This document shows positions 46,731-58,369 of a stretch of DNA of 64,000 nt, piece after piece. The notes under the pieces are model-generated. The model did not search any database. It had not been told where the DNA came from and saw only the letters and a program-made list of their open reading frames with translations. The stretch spans positions 30,052,001-30,116,000 of the forward strand of contig CM032230.1 in NCBI GenBank assembly GCA_019009955.1, in the 5' to 3' direction. This stretch comes from Riptortus pedestris (Eukaryota; Arthropoda; Insecta; Hemiptera; Alydidae). The position numbers were made by a program, and so were the translations under genes. Within the stretch, counting starts at the first letter, position 1, and each line of letters starts with the position of its first letter.

Positions 46731-47337
46731 AAAAGTCCGTCACGCAGGGGCTGCGTAAACTAAGCAGATTTCCCATGTGAAGTTTTTCAATAGAGAAATC
46801 TGCATACTGGTAACACAATACCACCATGATTAAATACAAACGGTAATGAGAAATCTTTCAGTTAATTACAATAAATTTCCAACTGAACCAGCTTCTGAAT
46901 TGTAAGAATAACTTATATTTTAATAACTCAAATTTTAGTAGTCCAAAAACTAAAGAAGGGGGGGGGGCGGATAAACAAAACGTATTTGCATAAATCTCAC
47001 AAAGTAAGGAAGATAAGGTAAGGTTAGAAACGACAGGTAAGGTTAGAAGAAGCTTCCACCTGAGCCGAGTAGTGACGGAAATGGCCGAACTAATCCGAAC
47101 TATACCCGACCACAGACTTCATAAAAAGGATAGAGAAAAAAAGTATATAGCAATATTTATAGTAAATTTAATTTGCAATAAGATTGGTTCTATACAATTT
47201 TTCGATCCGATGCATAATAACGGAGATATATTGAATTTTCGAAAATCCTCCCTCTAAACCCCACCTCACTCTAGTCTAATTCCAGCCATTAGCGAACTTG
47301 ATCTGTATTTTTACATAAAACGAATAAATATCGAGTA
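46731..47337 (-). mobile_element. HINE-like element, 5' truncated
   Basis: AAAAGTCCGTCACGCAGGGG through the inner block to GAATAAATATCGAGT, where it stops. The core and 5' palindrome are absent. Confidence 0.8.
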
Positions 47338-47339
47338 TT

Positions 47340-48230
47340 ATTATTATTAAATAATAATTATTATATTGTGTAATTAATGCAACTTAAATAATGTAACAAT
47401 GTAATTATAATTATTTTTTGAAGAAAAAAATCTCATGATGCAATATTAATTCTTGGTTCACACATATATTAAAATCGTTCATTTTAATAATCTCTTCAAT
47501 AATCATTTATCCCACTGTGGGCCAAATATTGTGAATCCAATGTCATTGCAGTTGAAGTAACCTAAACAACTAATAAAAAAAAAAATACTTTTTCGTTTCC
47601 AAAACTAATAATTGTTATTTTATTCATGTTTTAATCCAGAAACTTTATGAAGTGCTGATAAATAATACCCACTATGAATGTTGATTGTGAATGGGAAAGT
47701 TGCGAGTTGCATCTTTCAAGGGAACAAAGCGAGCTTTGGGAGAGAGGTGAGGTAAGGTTGTAGTATAGATAAGGAAGTCTGCTAAAAGGTTGCCCCAAAA
47801 GAAATGGCAGAATGATTCTGTCTAACGGAGCAGAGACAACAAACATCTTTGTTCTTTGTTGGATTTCTATCTGCCATCTCTTCTCTATTACCTTCTTACT
47901 CCCTCTCGCTCTCCCTCTTTTCTGTTCGGGAGATTCCCTTTTTCTTGCCGTTTTCTTCCTCACACACGACTCTATCTCGAATTTATCCTTTTGCGTTACT
48001 CACTTTCATCTTTGAACTCTGAAGTTAGTAATAATTTCCCACTCCTTGTGTTTTAGAATATTCTTCACCCGCGTTGTGAACACAAGAACCGTGATTACTA
48101 AACCATGTTTTCCAGTATAACAGAACAAATAAATTCATTTTCTTATTCAGAGATATTTATAAATAGGAATAAGAGGGCTAAATAGTTTGTGGGCTAACTG
48201 ATATTCGCCTAATATTGGAAACAGGTGTGA
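47340..48230. other. Unclassified, includes a CT-rich patch
   Basis: The region 47640-48050 is C/T-rich with frames on both strands (for example 47631-47963 minus); their composition follows the CT bias, and no domain is recognisable. Confidence 0.35.
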
Positions 48231-48234
48231 ATAA

Positions 48235-48300
48235 AAGGTCCGTCATGCAGGGGCTGCGCAAACTAAACAGATTTCCCATCTGCTGGTATAACACACTTGT
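48235..48300 (-). mobile_element. HINE-like 3'-end fragment
   Basis: AGGTCCGTCATGCAGGGGCT, AACAGATTTCCCATC and TGTGATCTCATCTC mark the GAGATGAGATC subfamily. Confidence 0.65.
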
Positions 48301-48303
48301 GAT

Positions 48304-48320
48304 CTCATCTCAACATGCAT

Positions 48321-48372
<52 letters not shown>

Positions 48373-48376
48373 TATA
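48304..48376. repeat. (CT)n/(TA)n microsatellite
   Basis: CT run followed by TA run. Confidence 0.95.
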
Positions 48377-48394
48377 TTGTAAAAAGCGATGATT

Positions 48395-48690
48395 AGAAGG
48401 GGTGGGTGGTCGTGAGGGTTAAGTCTCTCTCAGAAAGCGTGAGAAGAAATAAGTGCAGGTTCCATCTTCTTTAAAGAGAACATTAGTTCACGAGTTCACT
48501 ACCAGAGCGCGCTAGTGGATTTGTGAAAGTTTAGCCAGTATATTCGTCTAACAGTACCCTTGGGATGACTCCTAACTTTGACTCTGTTATATCCCATCCA
48601 CAGGCAAGCAGACTGATGTAAAACTGACTACTTACCCCCTCCCTGGGGGACGTCTACTGGACACAACTCATTTCAGTTCCTTCCTGGATA
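48395..48690 (+). repeat. SINE-F copy, plus strand
   Basis: A possible A box TGGTCGTGAGGGTTAAG and B-box-like GCAGGTTCCATC precede TTAGTTCACGAGTTC, ACCAGAGCGCGC and GGGATGACTCCTAAC, in the same order as 23262-23565. Confidence 0.55.
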
Positions 48691-49226
48691 AATAGTTGAT
48701 CACGCTACGTATAACACAGGAATCTCTCCCGGAGGTGGTTAAAGATCTTCAAGGACTACAATTCCAACTGAGGGAACAAAAAATAAAAATAAACTAGCTT
48801 TCAAGGAGACTACGTACCCATGGACTGTGTTTTGATTGAAACTGCTTAAAAACTTAGATAATCTAGCACAATGCAGGATTAAAGTAAAACCCAATTAATC
48901 GCCAAGAAACTGTCTGTTTTTATTTTATTATATTATAATTGCCTATTTCAACTCAAAGGGGACTCCAACTATACATCAAACTGGTACTTTAATTACATCA
49001 TTCTAAATGAAAACATAGTCCATTTGAGTGACAAAGAGCTCGACGAATTACTTTAAACTGTCCGGATGATTTCCATTTAAAATGATTTCCCAAGTACGGG
49101 TATGAATTCTTGTGATGAATGATACAGAATAAACTGTCAAAGTGGGTGGAGGAAAGATTACCATCAACAGAGTGTCAACATTTTTTGCAAGTACAATTCT
49201 TTCTTTTCTTCGTCCAAAGAAGTGGG

Positions 49227-49598
49227 GCTACGGTTGACCATGAGAGTTAAAGCGTTGGCCTTAATCTCGCTTGGTAAATCTAGAGCGGTGATATCTCTGG
49301 AATATGTTGGATGGTAGAGGAACCAATTGATAAGGATCAATAAGAAAGCCAAGTCCTCTACTGTTTTTAAACCTAGTCCTCTACTGTTTAAAACAGTAGA
49401 GGACTTGGCCTTCTTATTGATCCTTATCTAGAGTGGTGAGTTCAATTCCCGCCTTGGCATACAGGATTTTACTTAGTGACGAACTCATTAAATAAAGTCC
49501 TTAGTCCCAGGCTAGAAAAGGGTGGCGGCCTGTAGTTACCCCGTCCCAATTAGCCATAGTAGCAAAACGTGGACGTAAATTAAAAATAATAATAATAT
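49227..49598 (+). repeat. SINE-A copy interrupted by a small retroelement
   Basis: The head is at 49227-49291 and the body resumes at 49427. The interruption duplicates the target (TCTAGAGCGGTGA and TCTAGAGTGGTGA), so the SINE was there first. Confidence 0.85.
49292..49426 (+). mobile_element. Small foldback retroelement with 13-bp TSD in SINE-A
   Basis: It starts TATCTCTGGAATATG and ends in TTCTTATTGATCCTTA. The 3' part is an inverted repeat: GATAAGGATCAATAAGAA...AGTCCTCTACTGTTT against AAACAGTAGAGGACT...TTCTTATTGATCCTTATC. It is 135 bp and lacks the hammerhead-like core, which the sister copies at 46650 and 61131 keep. TSDs of 13 bp with one mismatch lie at 49279-49291 and 49427-49439. Confidence 0.85.
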
Positions 49599-49599
49599 A

Positions 49600-49752
49600 C
49601 TCCGTCAGGCCGGGCTGCGTCCGTCTAAATCCCCCCCCCCCCTCCCACTGGTTCGATTTCTGGCATTAATGCACATGATCTTTCTTTTTTACATGAAACA
49701 ATTAAATATTTGTCAACGATACAACAAATCTTGCGACCTCTAGAGCGTAGAC

Positions 49753-49804
<52 letters not shown>

Positions 49805-49921
49805 GAACGCACCTTATTTTGTCATCCCCTGTGAAGGATAGATGGATATTTGAGGAAATTGTTCGAAAACCGTCTGTACGACCTCAATATCTGATATCCC
49901 TTAAGGGAAATCTGCTAAAAA
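49600..49921 (-). mobile_element. HINE-like deletion derivative
   Basis: The terminal CTCCGTCAGGCCGGGCTGCG jumps straight to the inner block CCCACTGGTTCGATTTC, then (TA)n at 49756-49798 and AAATCTGCTAAAA. The right-end distal block is deleted. Confidence 0.75.
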
Positions 49922-49924
49922 GAA

Positions 49925-51115
49925 ATAAAACTCGATCTGTTTAATTTATTTTTATTTTACTCCTCACAAATAAATAATATTTAATTCAAAATCGTCAGGC
50001 AAGAATCTGTATTCGTAGAACAGATACCCAGAGTTTTACCTCTTAATCCTTCCGATATCCCATTAAATAAAATATTACTATATGTTAATCAGTATAAATT
50101 TGGAATAATGTAAATATTAATTCCAGCTTTTACAGTTTTCAGAAGGGAAAAATTAAAAATGCCAACATCATCAGTTCGATACTCCCTTAATTATTATTTA
50201 TACTATTTGGTCATAAAATAAACAAGAATAAAAAAATAACAAAGAACAAATTTATATTCATATTTTCCTTGAGGTCTCCGTGCCGATTTGTTTTTCCATT
50301 TTATTCCAGGAAGCTGAAATCAGAGATCTCGTGTTATTTTCATTATTGCTTTGAACTACACGTTTCTCGTTTATTAATCAGGCTTTGCCTTGTCTTACTG
50401 CTGACATTTATATTCGTTTCATCTCCAAAATTGATTGCTTTTAGTATTTCTTTCATAGCAACCGAGAGTTCCCCAGTGGTTATCCACATGAGTGCCAGTA
50501 TTTATACTTTTCCAGTGGACGATTGATGTGCTATTAGGGTTCAGTTAGTGTGAGAAATTTTATTAAAGTTTAATATAATTTTGTAATTATTGAGTTAAAT
50601 AATTTCTTCTTAGGCCTCAAGTTTAAAAGATTATAAGGAGCTATAAACTACCGGGATCCACTTAGGCTTATATAAATTTGCCAAAACTTTCCATGAGCCT
50701 TAAAGGACCCCAACGGCTTCTGAAAATGACCCTTTAATGTCAAATAAAGTGATTTCTTCATTCAATCTAAATTAAATTAAACGATGATTTAAGAAAAGTT
50801 TGACGATCTTCCTAATGATTTGAATAGAAGATAACTTGCGGGAGGGGGGTTAGAAATAAGGATAGTATTGCATTTAGTTTATAGGCTTTATTTAATTATT
50901 TTTTTCTGGATATTTGTCCGCATGGATGCAAGTCTGCAATCACCAACTGCGGATATTGCAAAATTTAGTCAATAGGAACTTCACTAAAAGTTGGTCCTTC
51001 AGTGAACGGATACCATCTTTTGGTTTATAGGCCTCTGCCTTTTTAATCTTCTTCTTGTGAGTAAGTGGGGCAAGACTGGAGGGCAGATTGAAGTTGTATA
51101 GTCAGCATACTTCTA
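49925..51115. other. AT-rich sequence, nothing recognised
   Basis: An 85-codon frame at 50269-50526 is hydrophobic by T-richness and shows no domain. Confidence 0.4.
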
Positions 51116-51124
51116 CTGGCCAAT

Positions 51125-52034
51125 TGTTAGGGCGTGCGGTTAGCCTTTGTGTGAATAATAAGAAAGCATTAGACTGAAATAAAATTAACAAAAAAAGATA
51201 ATTTCCTCACCTTGATTATACAGAAGTATTTACTATTTTCTTGGAAAAATGAGGGTGAAATAATACGAGCCACTGTTTGAGTTCTCCAAACAATCAAAAT
51301 ATATTGAGTAAGTTATAGCATATACACAGATTTTATAGTAATGAACCTTCTGATAGGTTAGAACAAAATGATAATAATTTGAAACAATTAAAACCTACAA
51401 AAAGAATACTAATCTAGGAACTAGCCTTAAAACTAATGAAATTAACACTTATTGATAAATCGGTTATAAAACACAAGTAAACATTAACTTATTAACGAGG
51501 GCTTTAAAATATAGAAATAAAAACAATGGTTACCCTTTATTTAGTTTGTAAACTTTAGCGGCAAGCCAATACTTCATATACACTAGATAATGATTGAAAT
51601 GTCCTTTATCATGAGTACTCATTCGATTGTCAACGTCGATAATGCTACCATTATAGTAACATAATGAGGTACCTTTGATGAAAATATACTTTCAATGAGG
51701 CGGACTTTCCTTCCAGTGTTATTTGTGTTCCACATCAGATCCCTTCTTCCAACTGGTGCAGAATGATAGCGGAGGCCTCTATCTTCGACGCGGACAGATT
51801 CTTTCTGAGAAAAATCGTTGTGAGAGCCGAAAAACGTGCACGTTTGCGGATTATAAACAAAACGAAGTGCCGGACACACGATCAACGGAATCAACAATGG
51901 CTGCCCAGCCGAAAGCGAGCGCTTCGTCCTGTACGCCAGCGCTGCAGTTTTCGCTCTTGGCCACCGCCTTCGGCAACCTCCGGATGTACGGCCGGTTAGT
52001 GAACTAAGTAAGCGCGGGAGGACACGACTGAATA
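51125..52034 (+). mobile_element. Solo LTR with 5-bp TSD
   Basis: TGTTAGGGCG...GACTGAATA, 910 bp, flanked by CCAAT at 51120-51124 and 52035-52039. It aligns throughout with 5739-6633; the terminal CA has become TA. The GC-rich 3' third (51720-52010) holds open frames on both strands, including a 159-codon minus frame; these are LTR sequence, not genes. Confidence 0.85.
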
Positions 52035-52039
52035 CCAAT

Positions 52040-53400
52040 AGTCTATCATTAGCCAGCTTATGCAGGCTACAGGCTAGTGAGGGATGGCTAACTAACAACT
52101 TTTGCTTCCAGTGACAGTTTCTCTACTCATGCCATTATTGGTGTGAATTGAATTTTACTCACGATGCCTCTTATTTCGGCCCTGTGAAAATTACCCATTC
52201 ACAAGATCAACTTCCACCCGTGGCGGGGGATACAACAACGACCTATCTTTTATAGAAAATGCAAACTATGTATCAGTATTATTGATATCCTGAAGTTCTC
52301 GATAGAATCTTGTATATTACGGAATCCCTGTTGATTTATGTAACCGAAGAATGGTTTAACTGCTGTTTGCTATTTATTTTTACAATGAATACTGATGGTA
52401 CAATGTAGAAACCCCATCCCGATTAGTCTTAGGTACGTACGTATCTCACATAACTAAAAAATGGCTAGCCTTAGATTGTTGAAATTTAGTCTTTTGGATT
52501 ACTGTAACATCTAGTTGTGCACATTCCTTTTTTTTTGGAAATCGGATAAGGGGAGGTTTAGAGGAAGGCAAAAAATAAATCGAATTCCTCCCTACGTATT
52601 GGTGATACAAACAATTTCATTGGACCTTTTTGGATCCGAATGTAGCTTCTCACTTCATAAATGACATGCAACACATTTTTTTTTTTTTTTTAATTTAGTT
52701 GGAGTACAGAAAAGTAATTACTTCTTCTCAGTAATCCCGACAAATAGTTAAATGATTGTCAGGATTAGAAAGTTTTAGAAGAAAATTCTAATGAAGACTC
52801 CACAAGACTTCTATGTATATTAGTTAAAGATGGTGGATGAATTTTTAGCATGCACGATAATAATAAATTTTGGCCTCATTTTGTGCCATTTATACGGAAA
52901 ATCAAATGAATACATTTATATAATCATAAATATGAGATTGATGATATTTTTTTGAATCCATTATTCATTATAATTTTTTTATTGTATTCAATACTCTTGC
53001 CTTTACTGTACTTAGATTAGAAATGATGAGTGGATAAGGAAGATTTAGGGTAGTATTTGTTTGAAAGGGCTACTGACTGAAGTGCTGGCACTCTGCCAAA
53101 GCTCGGACAGGGTTTGGCATTGCTCTATGTTCGATATGAGACTTATTTCAAGTCCCTATGCCCTTCATCGAGTGGGTACTTGTATAATTCTAGTGGGTTT
53201 ATGTTTTATTTCACTCCACGCTTTTAAACATATACTATGGAGTTTATATAATATTCCTAAGTTACTACGGGTTATTTTTACAGGAAGCCACATGATATTT
53301 TGGCTCTTCCGATCTCTTTAGATTAAATAACACAGGTTACACAATATTGGTAACAATGAGGTTTAAAAGTTTTAGATACAGTGTTAAAAACTTTACTAAG
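52040..53400. other. AT-rich sequence, nothing recognised
   Basis: The frame 53061-53321 (86 codons) matches no family I know. Confidence 0.4.
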
Positions 53401-53404
53401 ATAA

Positions 53405-53636
53405 AGAAGTTAGTCACGCAGGAAAATAAGCATATTTCCCACGTGCTAGTATAACACACTTTTGATCTCATATCACAACATAATCCCTATTTAAAAAAAC
53501 AGATGAGTATAAGAGAGTGTGGTGGTGCGGGGAGGGTTACTAAAGCCAAAAAAGAGAATAGTACTAGTAACTCGCTCAATACTTGAGCTAGGAAAAAAGA
53601 CAGCGCAACAATTGTAGAGCATCAATATAGTATTTC

Positions 53637-53679
<43 letters not shown>

Positions 53680-53814
53680 GATATACAGTTTTGAACGGAC
53701 CTCATTTTCATCATCTAATAGGTAGGATCGATGGACATTTGAAGACAAATTTCGAAAATTGCGTTATGAGTACAACCTCAATAGCTGTATCCCTTAAGGG
53801 ACATCTGCTAAAAT
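53405..53814 (-). mobile_element. HINE-like element, short subfamily copy
   Basis: AGTTAGTCACGCAGGAAAAT, CGTGCTAGTATAACACAC and TTTTGATCTCATATC at the 3' side, (TA)n at 53638-53680, and CTTAAGGGACATCTGCTAAA at the 5' side. Confidence 0.75.
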
Positions 53815-53879
53815 CCAAATATCTCGGTTTTATTCATGATTGAGAAATTATATATCCCTTGATTTCCCTTGAATTGGAA

Positions 53880-54240
53880 TGTTCCTGGATCAGGAGGAGA
53901 CTGTTCGAAGGCGCAGAAAAATTTCTCTATTCTGGCTAAGGTTAAATCGGCTAAGGAGGACAACAAAAGACCCACCCGTAATGAAATATCGGATCGCATT
54001 TAAATGGACAGTGATGATATGAAAGCCAAGAATGATTGAGCACCGAATATGGAGGGATTTACTGAAGGACAAATGGTTCTACTATTTAAACCATAAAGGA
54101 AGAAAGGACTATCCCCTAAATTGCAAACGCACTGGGAGGGACCATACATGGTGAACGACGTGGTCCGCAGGATACAGAGATACCACAATCGGAGGTATTA
54201 AATGAAAGTGGTTCATCTAGAGCGTCTAGCTAAATATGGC
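53880..54240 (+). pseudogene. Ty3/Gypsy integrase C-terminal remnant
   Basis: In shifting frames: RARKNLSIARVKSAKEDNK, MKAKND then GFTEGQMVLLFKP (from 54019), RKKGLSPKLQTHWEGPYMVN and VVHLERLAKYG (54208-54240). This is the integrase C-terminal region of Ty3/Gypsy polyproteins (the pattern YD......GD.VWL.NP..KKG.SPKL...W.GPY.V...V..L...). There are several stops and frameshifts. The overlapping minus-strand frames (53808-54188) are shadows. Confidence 0.85.
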
Positions 54241-54620
54241 AAAGGCGATGTTGAGTCAGTCGGCTTGACATTAGCCAGTTTGATCTCAGTTCTTTTCTAG
54301 TGATCACCAGTGCGTTTAGTGCAGCTTTAGTAAACATCATATTTTAGTTTCAGTGCGGTAGACTGTTTTATGTGAAGATCAGTGTTGTGCTTTGTTTATA
54401 GGAGGAACAGTGCAGTGGAGTGTTTTGTGATCTTCAGCGATTCACGGAATCGTGAGTTACTGTGCAATAATTAGTGAAGTTATGAGTGCGTATTGTGTGT
54501 AAGAGTGAAGAATAATTTACCAAATGTGTAGTGCATTTTCAAATAAATTGTGCAGTGATAAAAACTCTAAAGCTTGTGTGTTTAATATTGTAATCCAAAA
54601 GAACTCTAATAATGAACGTT
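54241..54620 (+). mobile_element. Probable 3' LTR remnant of the Gypsy element
   Basis: It follows the pol remnant directly, is G/T-rich with repeated CAGTG-type words and carries AATAAA at 54542-54547. LTR ends and a 5' partner are not identifiable. It is unlike the solo LTRs at 5739 and 51125. Confidence 0.4.
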
Positions 54621-54847
54621 TATTATTATTTTTGTAATGAACGTAAGAATATAAATAATAAAAAAGTTGAGCACCACATGAAAACTAGGGAAAGACTCCC
54701 TTGGAACAGTACTATTTATCGATCATCAACGTCGATAAGATTATTAAAGTAACCAAGTGACGGTTTACACAATTAAAACAATGGTGTCTTCTTAAAAGTG
54801 TTAATTTTGTTTAAACACACCCTCTATTATACTCACTCTTTGTGGTT

Positions 54848-55003
54848 TGAGGTTTGCCATGTGAGTTAAGGAATAGGTCTTAATGGACTTGGCAAACATG
54901 GAGTCGTGGGTTCGATTCATTGAATAAAATCCTTAGACGTACCCTAGCTAGAAGAGGGCGATAACCTGTAGATTAGCCGAAATTGCTTAAAGTAGAAATA
55001 AAT
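54848..55003 (+). repeat. SINE-A copy
   Basis: GGTTTGCCATGTGAGTTAAG, GTGGGTTCGATTC (B box) and TACCCTAGCTAGAAGAGGGC, GATAACCTGTAGATTAGCC follow the family order. Confidence 0.8.
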
Positions 55004-55503
55004 GAATAAGAAAATTTATAGATAGGTTATATCCTTTAAAGGAAATCTGCTAAAACCTTTTATGAGGCGTTTCTTTAATACTTGAATATATTAACTTTTT
55101 CAAGCAGTAATCTTGTTTATGCTCCAATCGATTTTCCGTTCTTTAATAATGTATAGTGAAGAGAAGTTTCTTTACGAGGAATATTATTTTATCTTAAAAA
55201 CTCAATTGGGCTAATATTATTCAATTCCTTCTTGCCGTTTGTCCTTTCTTCATAAATATATTTTTTGATTTATATATTTTGCAATACTCATACTTTGCTT
55301 ATTTATGTTTTCTTTACATTTTTTTCTTTTACGAATCCCTATTTGTTTTAAAGTAATATGAATATAAGTAGGTACCTTAATCTTATTTTCGGAATAGTAT
55401 TATCAATCAAAATGCGCTATTCTCCGAAGACAATGAAATGTTGACCCAAGCCTGTATGTAAATACACCCTTAAAACGCTGTAACCGTAAGTAATTATAGA
55501 ATT

Positions 55504-55655
55504 CTTTTTATTCTGGACCAAATATTTTCATATGTTCTTCATAGTTTCATGGGAAGAGATGGTATATAAGCCACGAAACATGTAGGAAAGTATGAATGAC
55601 GTTAGCGCGAAAAAAATGTTTTTTATTGGCGACCCTCGCCATGAAACTATGAAGA
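55504..55655. mobile_element. Foldback element (TTCTGGACC family) with 12-bp TSD
   Basis: AATTATAGAATT occurs at 55492-55503 and 55656-55667. Inside, TTCTTCATAGTTTCATGG is inverted as CCATGAAACTATGAAGAA at the right end. The centre has AAGAGATGGTATATAAGCCA then CGAAACATGTAGG. It is 152 bp long, the same as 33384-33535 of another family. There is no coding. Confidence 0.85.
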
Positions 55656-55792
55656 AATTATAGAATTAAGTTAGCACTCTCAAATCACAATGAGAATATA
55701 AACTAAAGTAAACTAGAGGGAACCAGCTCTTTTAAACTGTAAGTCTTCCCACTTAGTTCTTTATTTAAGCACAAGGTGTTGACTAACAACAC

Positions 55793-56734
55793 AAAAATCC
55801 GTCGCGCAGGGACTGCGTAAACTAAGCAGATTTCCCGAAGGTTTACAATAGATAAATAAACATACAGGTAAAACTATCGTGAATAAATACAATTAGTAAT
55901 GAAAAATCTTTCAGTCAATTTACAATACAAGTTGATAATCTCTACAACGGAAAGCTGTTGAATTGTAAACAACAGCCTGTAAGGCCAGGCAACCTTGTAG
56001 CGCTGAATAGATAGATAGACCGGAAAGACAAACAATTAATGAAATATGTCTGAATATAACGTATTAATTTTATTGAAACAATTTACTAAAGCTAGTACTA
56101 TAATTTGTATTCAATCAGAATCGGTTTTACCTCAAAGACTCAAATGTTAGTAATCAAAGAACAAAAGAAGAGGGGGAGGGGTCAACAGAACGTATTCGCA
56201 CATATCTCGCAAAGTAAAATTTCAATATTTGGTATTTAACCTTGTAATGAAGTGGTTCATGATATAGCAGCTTATAGCTAATATGACATGAGTAGAAGTG
56301 GGGATTTGCTGAAGGCTCAAAACTGAAAAATGCAAATATCTCGGTTAATATTTGAGATAGAGAATAAATGTATATAACAATACTTATAGTACATTTAATT
56401 TGCAATAAGATTGGTTCAGTACAATTTTTCAATCCTACGTACAGTAAAGGTTCGGAAATCCCCCCTCTAAACCCCACTCCCACTGGTCCGATTTTAGCCA
56501 TTAACGAACTTGATCTTTCCTTTTTACATAAAACGTTTAAATATCGAGTTTGGTAACGATCAAACAAAAATTGCGACCTCTAGAGGGTTAACATATATAT
56601 ATATATCATTTTGAACGGACCTCATTTTCGTCATCTTCTGGGTGGGATCGATGGACATTTGAAGAAATTTTCGAAAATGACGTCATGAGTACGACCTCAA
56701 TAGGTGATTTCCTTTAATGGAAATCTGCTAAAAA
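55793..56734 (-). mobile_element. HINE-like element, full length
   Basis: AAAAATCCGTCGCGCAGGGA to AAATCTGCTAAAAA, 942 bp. The (TA)n core is short, at about 56592-56605. The 137-codon minus frame 56154-56567 reads the family inner block and is not a gene. Confidence 0.85.
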
Positions 56735-57057
56735 ATAAGCATATTTAAGGCCATATGATGAATGAAACAATTACATTTCAAATTTTAGTAACCTAAATAC
56801 TACTAGATACTATCATCACCCTTACAAAAGCTTCCTAAATTGGCATAAAATGAAATTTTCAAATCGTTAAAGTTGTTAATCAAACAAAAATATTAATCTA
56901 AATTTCTGAATAAATTTAATAAATGAACTTTGATACTTTGTCAACTTGGTTTGCAAGATGAGAATTAAGCTCAAAATTTGGCTCTATATTTTCAATGATT
57001 TATCAAGTGACATAAGAATATAGTAGATTAGCTAACCCTTGGAGTTCTGTTGTTCTC

Positions 57058-57279
57058 TTTTAGCAGATGTCTCTTAAGGGAAATCTGCTATTGCAGTCGT
57101 ACTCATGACGCTTTTTTCTAAACATTTCTTCAAATGTCCATCGATTCTACCCAGGATATGACGCATATGAGGTCCTTAAAAAATTGTATAACTATTTATC
57201 TATCTATCTATATATATATATATATATATATTTTATATATCTATATATTTATCTATCTCTCTATCTATCTATCTATCTA

Positions 57280-57334
<55 letters not shown>

Positions 57335-57706
57335 CTGTTAACACTTAACACTCTATCGGTCGTAATTTTTGTTTAATCGTCACCAAACTCGGTATTTAAT
57401 CGTTTTAGGTAAAAAGATCAAATTCATTAACAGCTAAAATCGGACCAGTGGAAAGGGGAGGGTTTAGAGAAAACTGATAAATGTACATGTACATTTATTC
57501 TGTACCTTGAATATTTACGAGATATTTGCATTTTTATGAAGTGCGTGCGATAACGGATGAGCTCGGCTAAGGTCGGTTCTATTCGTTTCTACTGAAAGCT
57601 AGTTCGGCCGTTTCCGTAACTGTCCAGCTCTCGTATGGAGATTTCTCCATATAACTTCACATGGGAATTCTGCTTATTTTACGAGCCCCTGCGTGACGGA
57701 CTTTTT
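57058..57706 (+). mobile_element. HINE-like element with (TATC)n/(TA)n core
   Basis: TTTTAGCAGATGTCTCTTAA at the start. The core at 57190-57330 alternates TATC and TA blocks. The right end is ACGAGCCCCTGCGTGACGGA + CTTTT. Confidence 0.85.
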
Positions 57707-57709
57707 TAT

Positions 57710-58220
57710 ATTATCTCTAGAGGTTTTTGGAAACCCCTTTTCAAGTAAAATTAAGGGGAGTAAATTTTTCCAAGGGTATTTTTAAAAGGTCGAAGAAAAT
57801 CCTTTTGCACATTTTTTTCATCCAATTCTTCCATAGGCATAAAATATCTCGTTGAAACCCCTTTTTAAAAAAATATTGCAAATGAACTTTTTGAACGAAT
57901 AATTTTATAATTATAAATATAATACATATTTTTTATTAAATACAATCAGTCTAATTATAATAAAGATAAATAAAATTAATATTATTAGATATTTGAAATA
58001 TTATCCGTGTTTCATTTCTGCAGCATAAATGGATGTCCCTTCCTAATGGCTACCATAAATTAATGAAATTTAAACATGACCATTGCTAAATTTATACATG
58101 ACAAATTTTCAGCCATGGGAAATGATTTACCCCATACAACTTTACCGCCAATGTGTTTAAGAGGTAGGGAATTGAACTTTATTTCAGGAAATCAAATATG
58201 TAGCCTCCCTGCTTTAAATT
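57710..58220. other. AT-rich sequence, nothing recognised
   Basis: No feature assigned. Confidence 0.4.
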
Positions 58221-58223
58221 TTA

Positions 58224-58358
58224 TTAGCAGATTTCCCTTAAGGGAAATCTGCTATTGAGGTCGTACTCATGATGAGATTTTCGAAAAATATCATCTAATG
58301 TCCATCGATCCTACCCAGGAGATGACGAAAATAAGGTCCGTTCAAACTGTTGACGGAC
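58224..58358 (+). mobile_element. Minimal HINE-like deletion derivative
   Basis: The exact 28-bp palindrome AGCAGATTTCCCTTAAGGGA and onward, then the 5' block to CCGTTCAAACTGT, is joined straight to the 3' terminal TGACGGAC + GTTT. The core, interior and 3' hairpin are gone, leaving about 135 bp. Confidence 0.7.
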
Positions 58359-58369
58359 GTTTATTATTG

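Noticed and set aside
47640..48056. Overlapping frames on both strands
   Set aside because: They follow a C/T-rich compositional bias and show no domain or conservation within the window.
51619..52098. 159-codon minus-strand frame and overlapping plus frames
   Set aside because: They lie inside a solo LTR that recurs at 5739-6633, where the same frames are broken.
56154..56567. 137-codon minus-strand frame
   Set aside because: It reads the inner block of the HINE-like family; the same block is broken or out of frame in the other copies.
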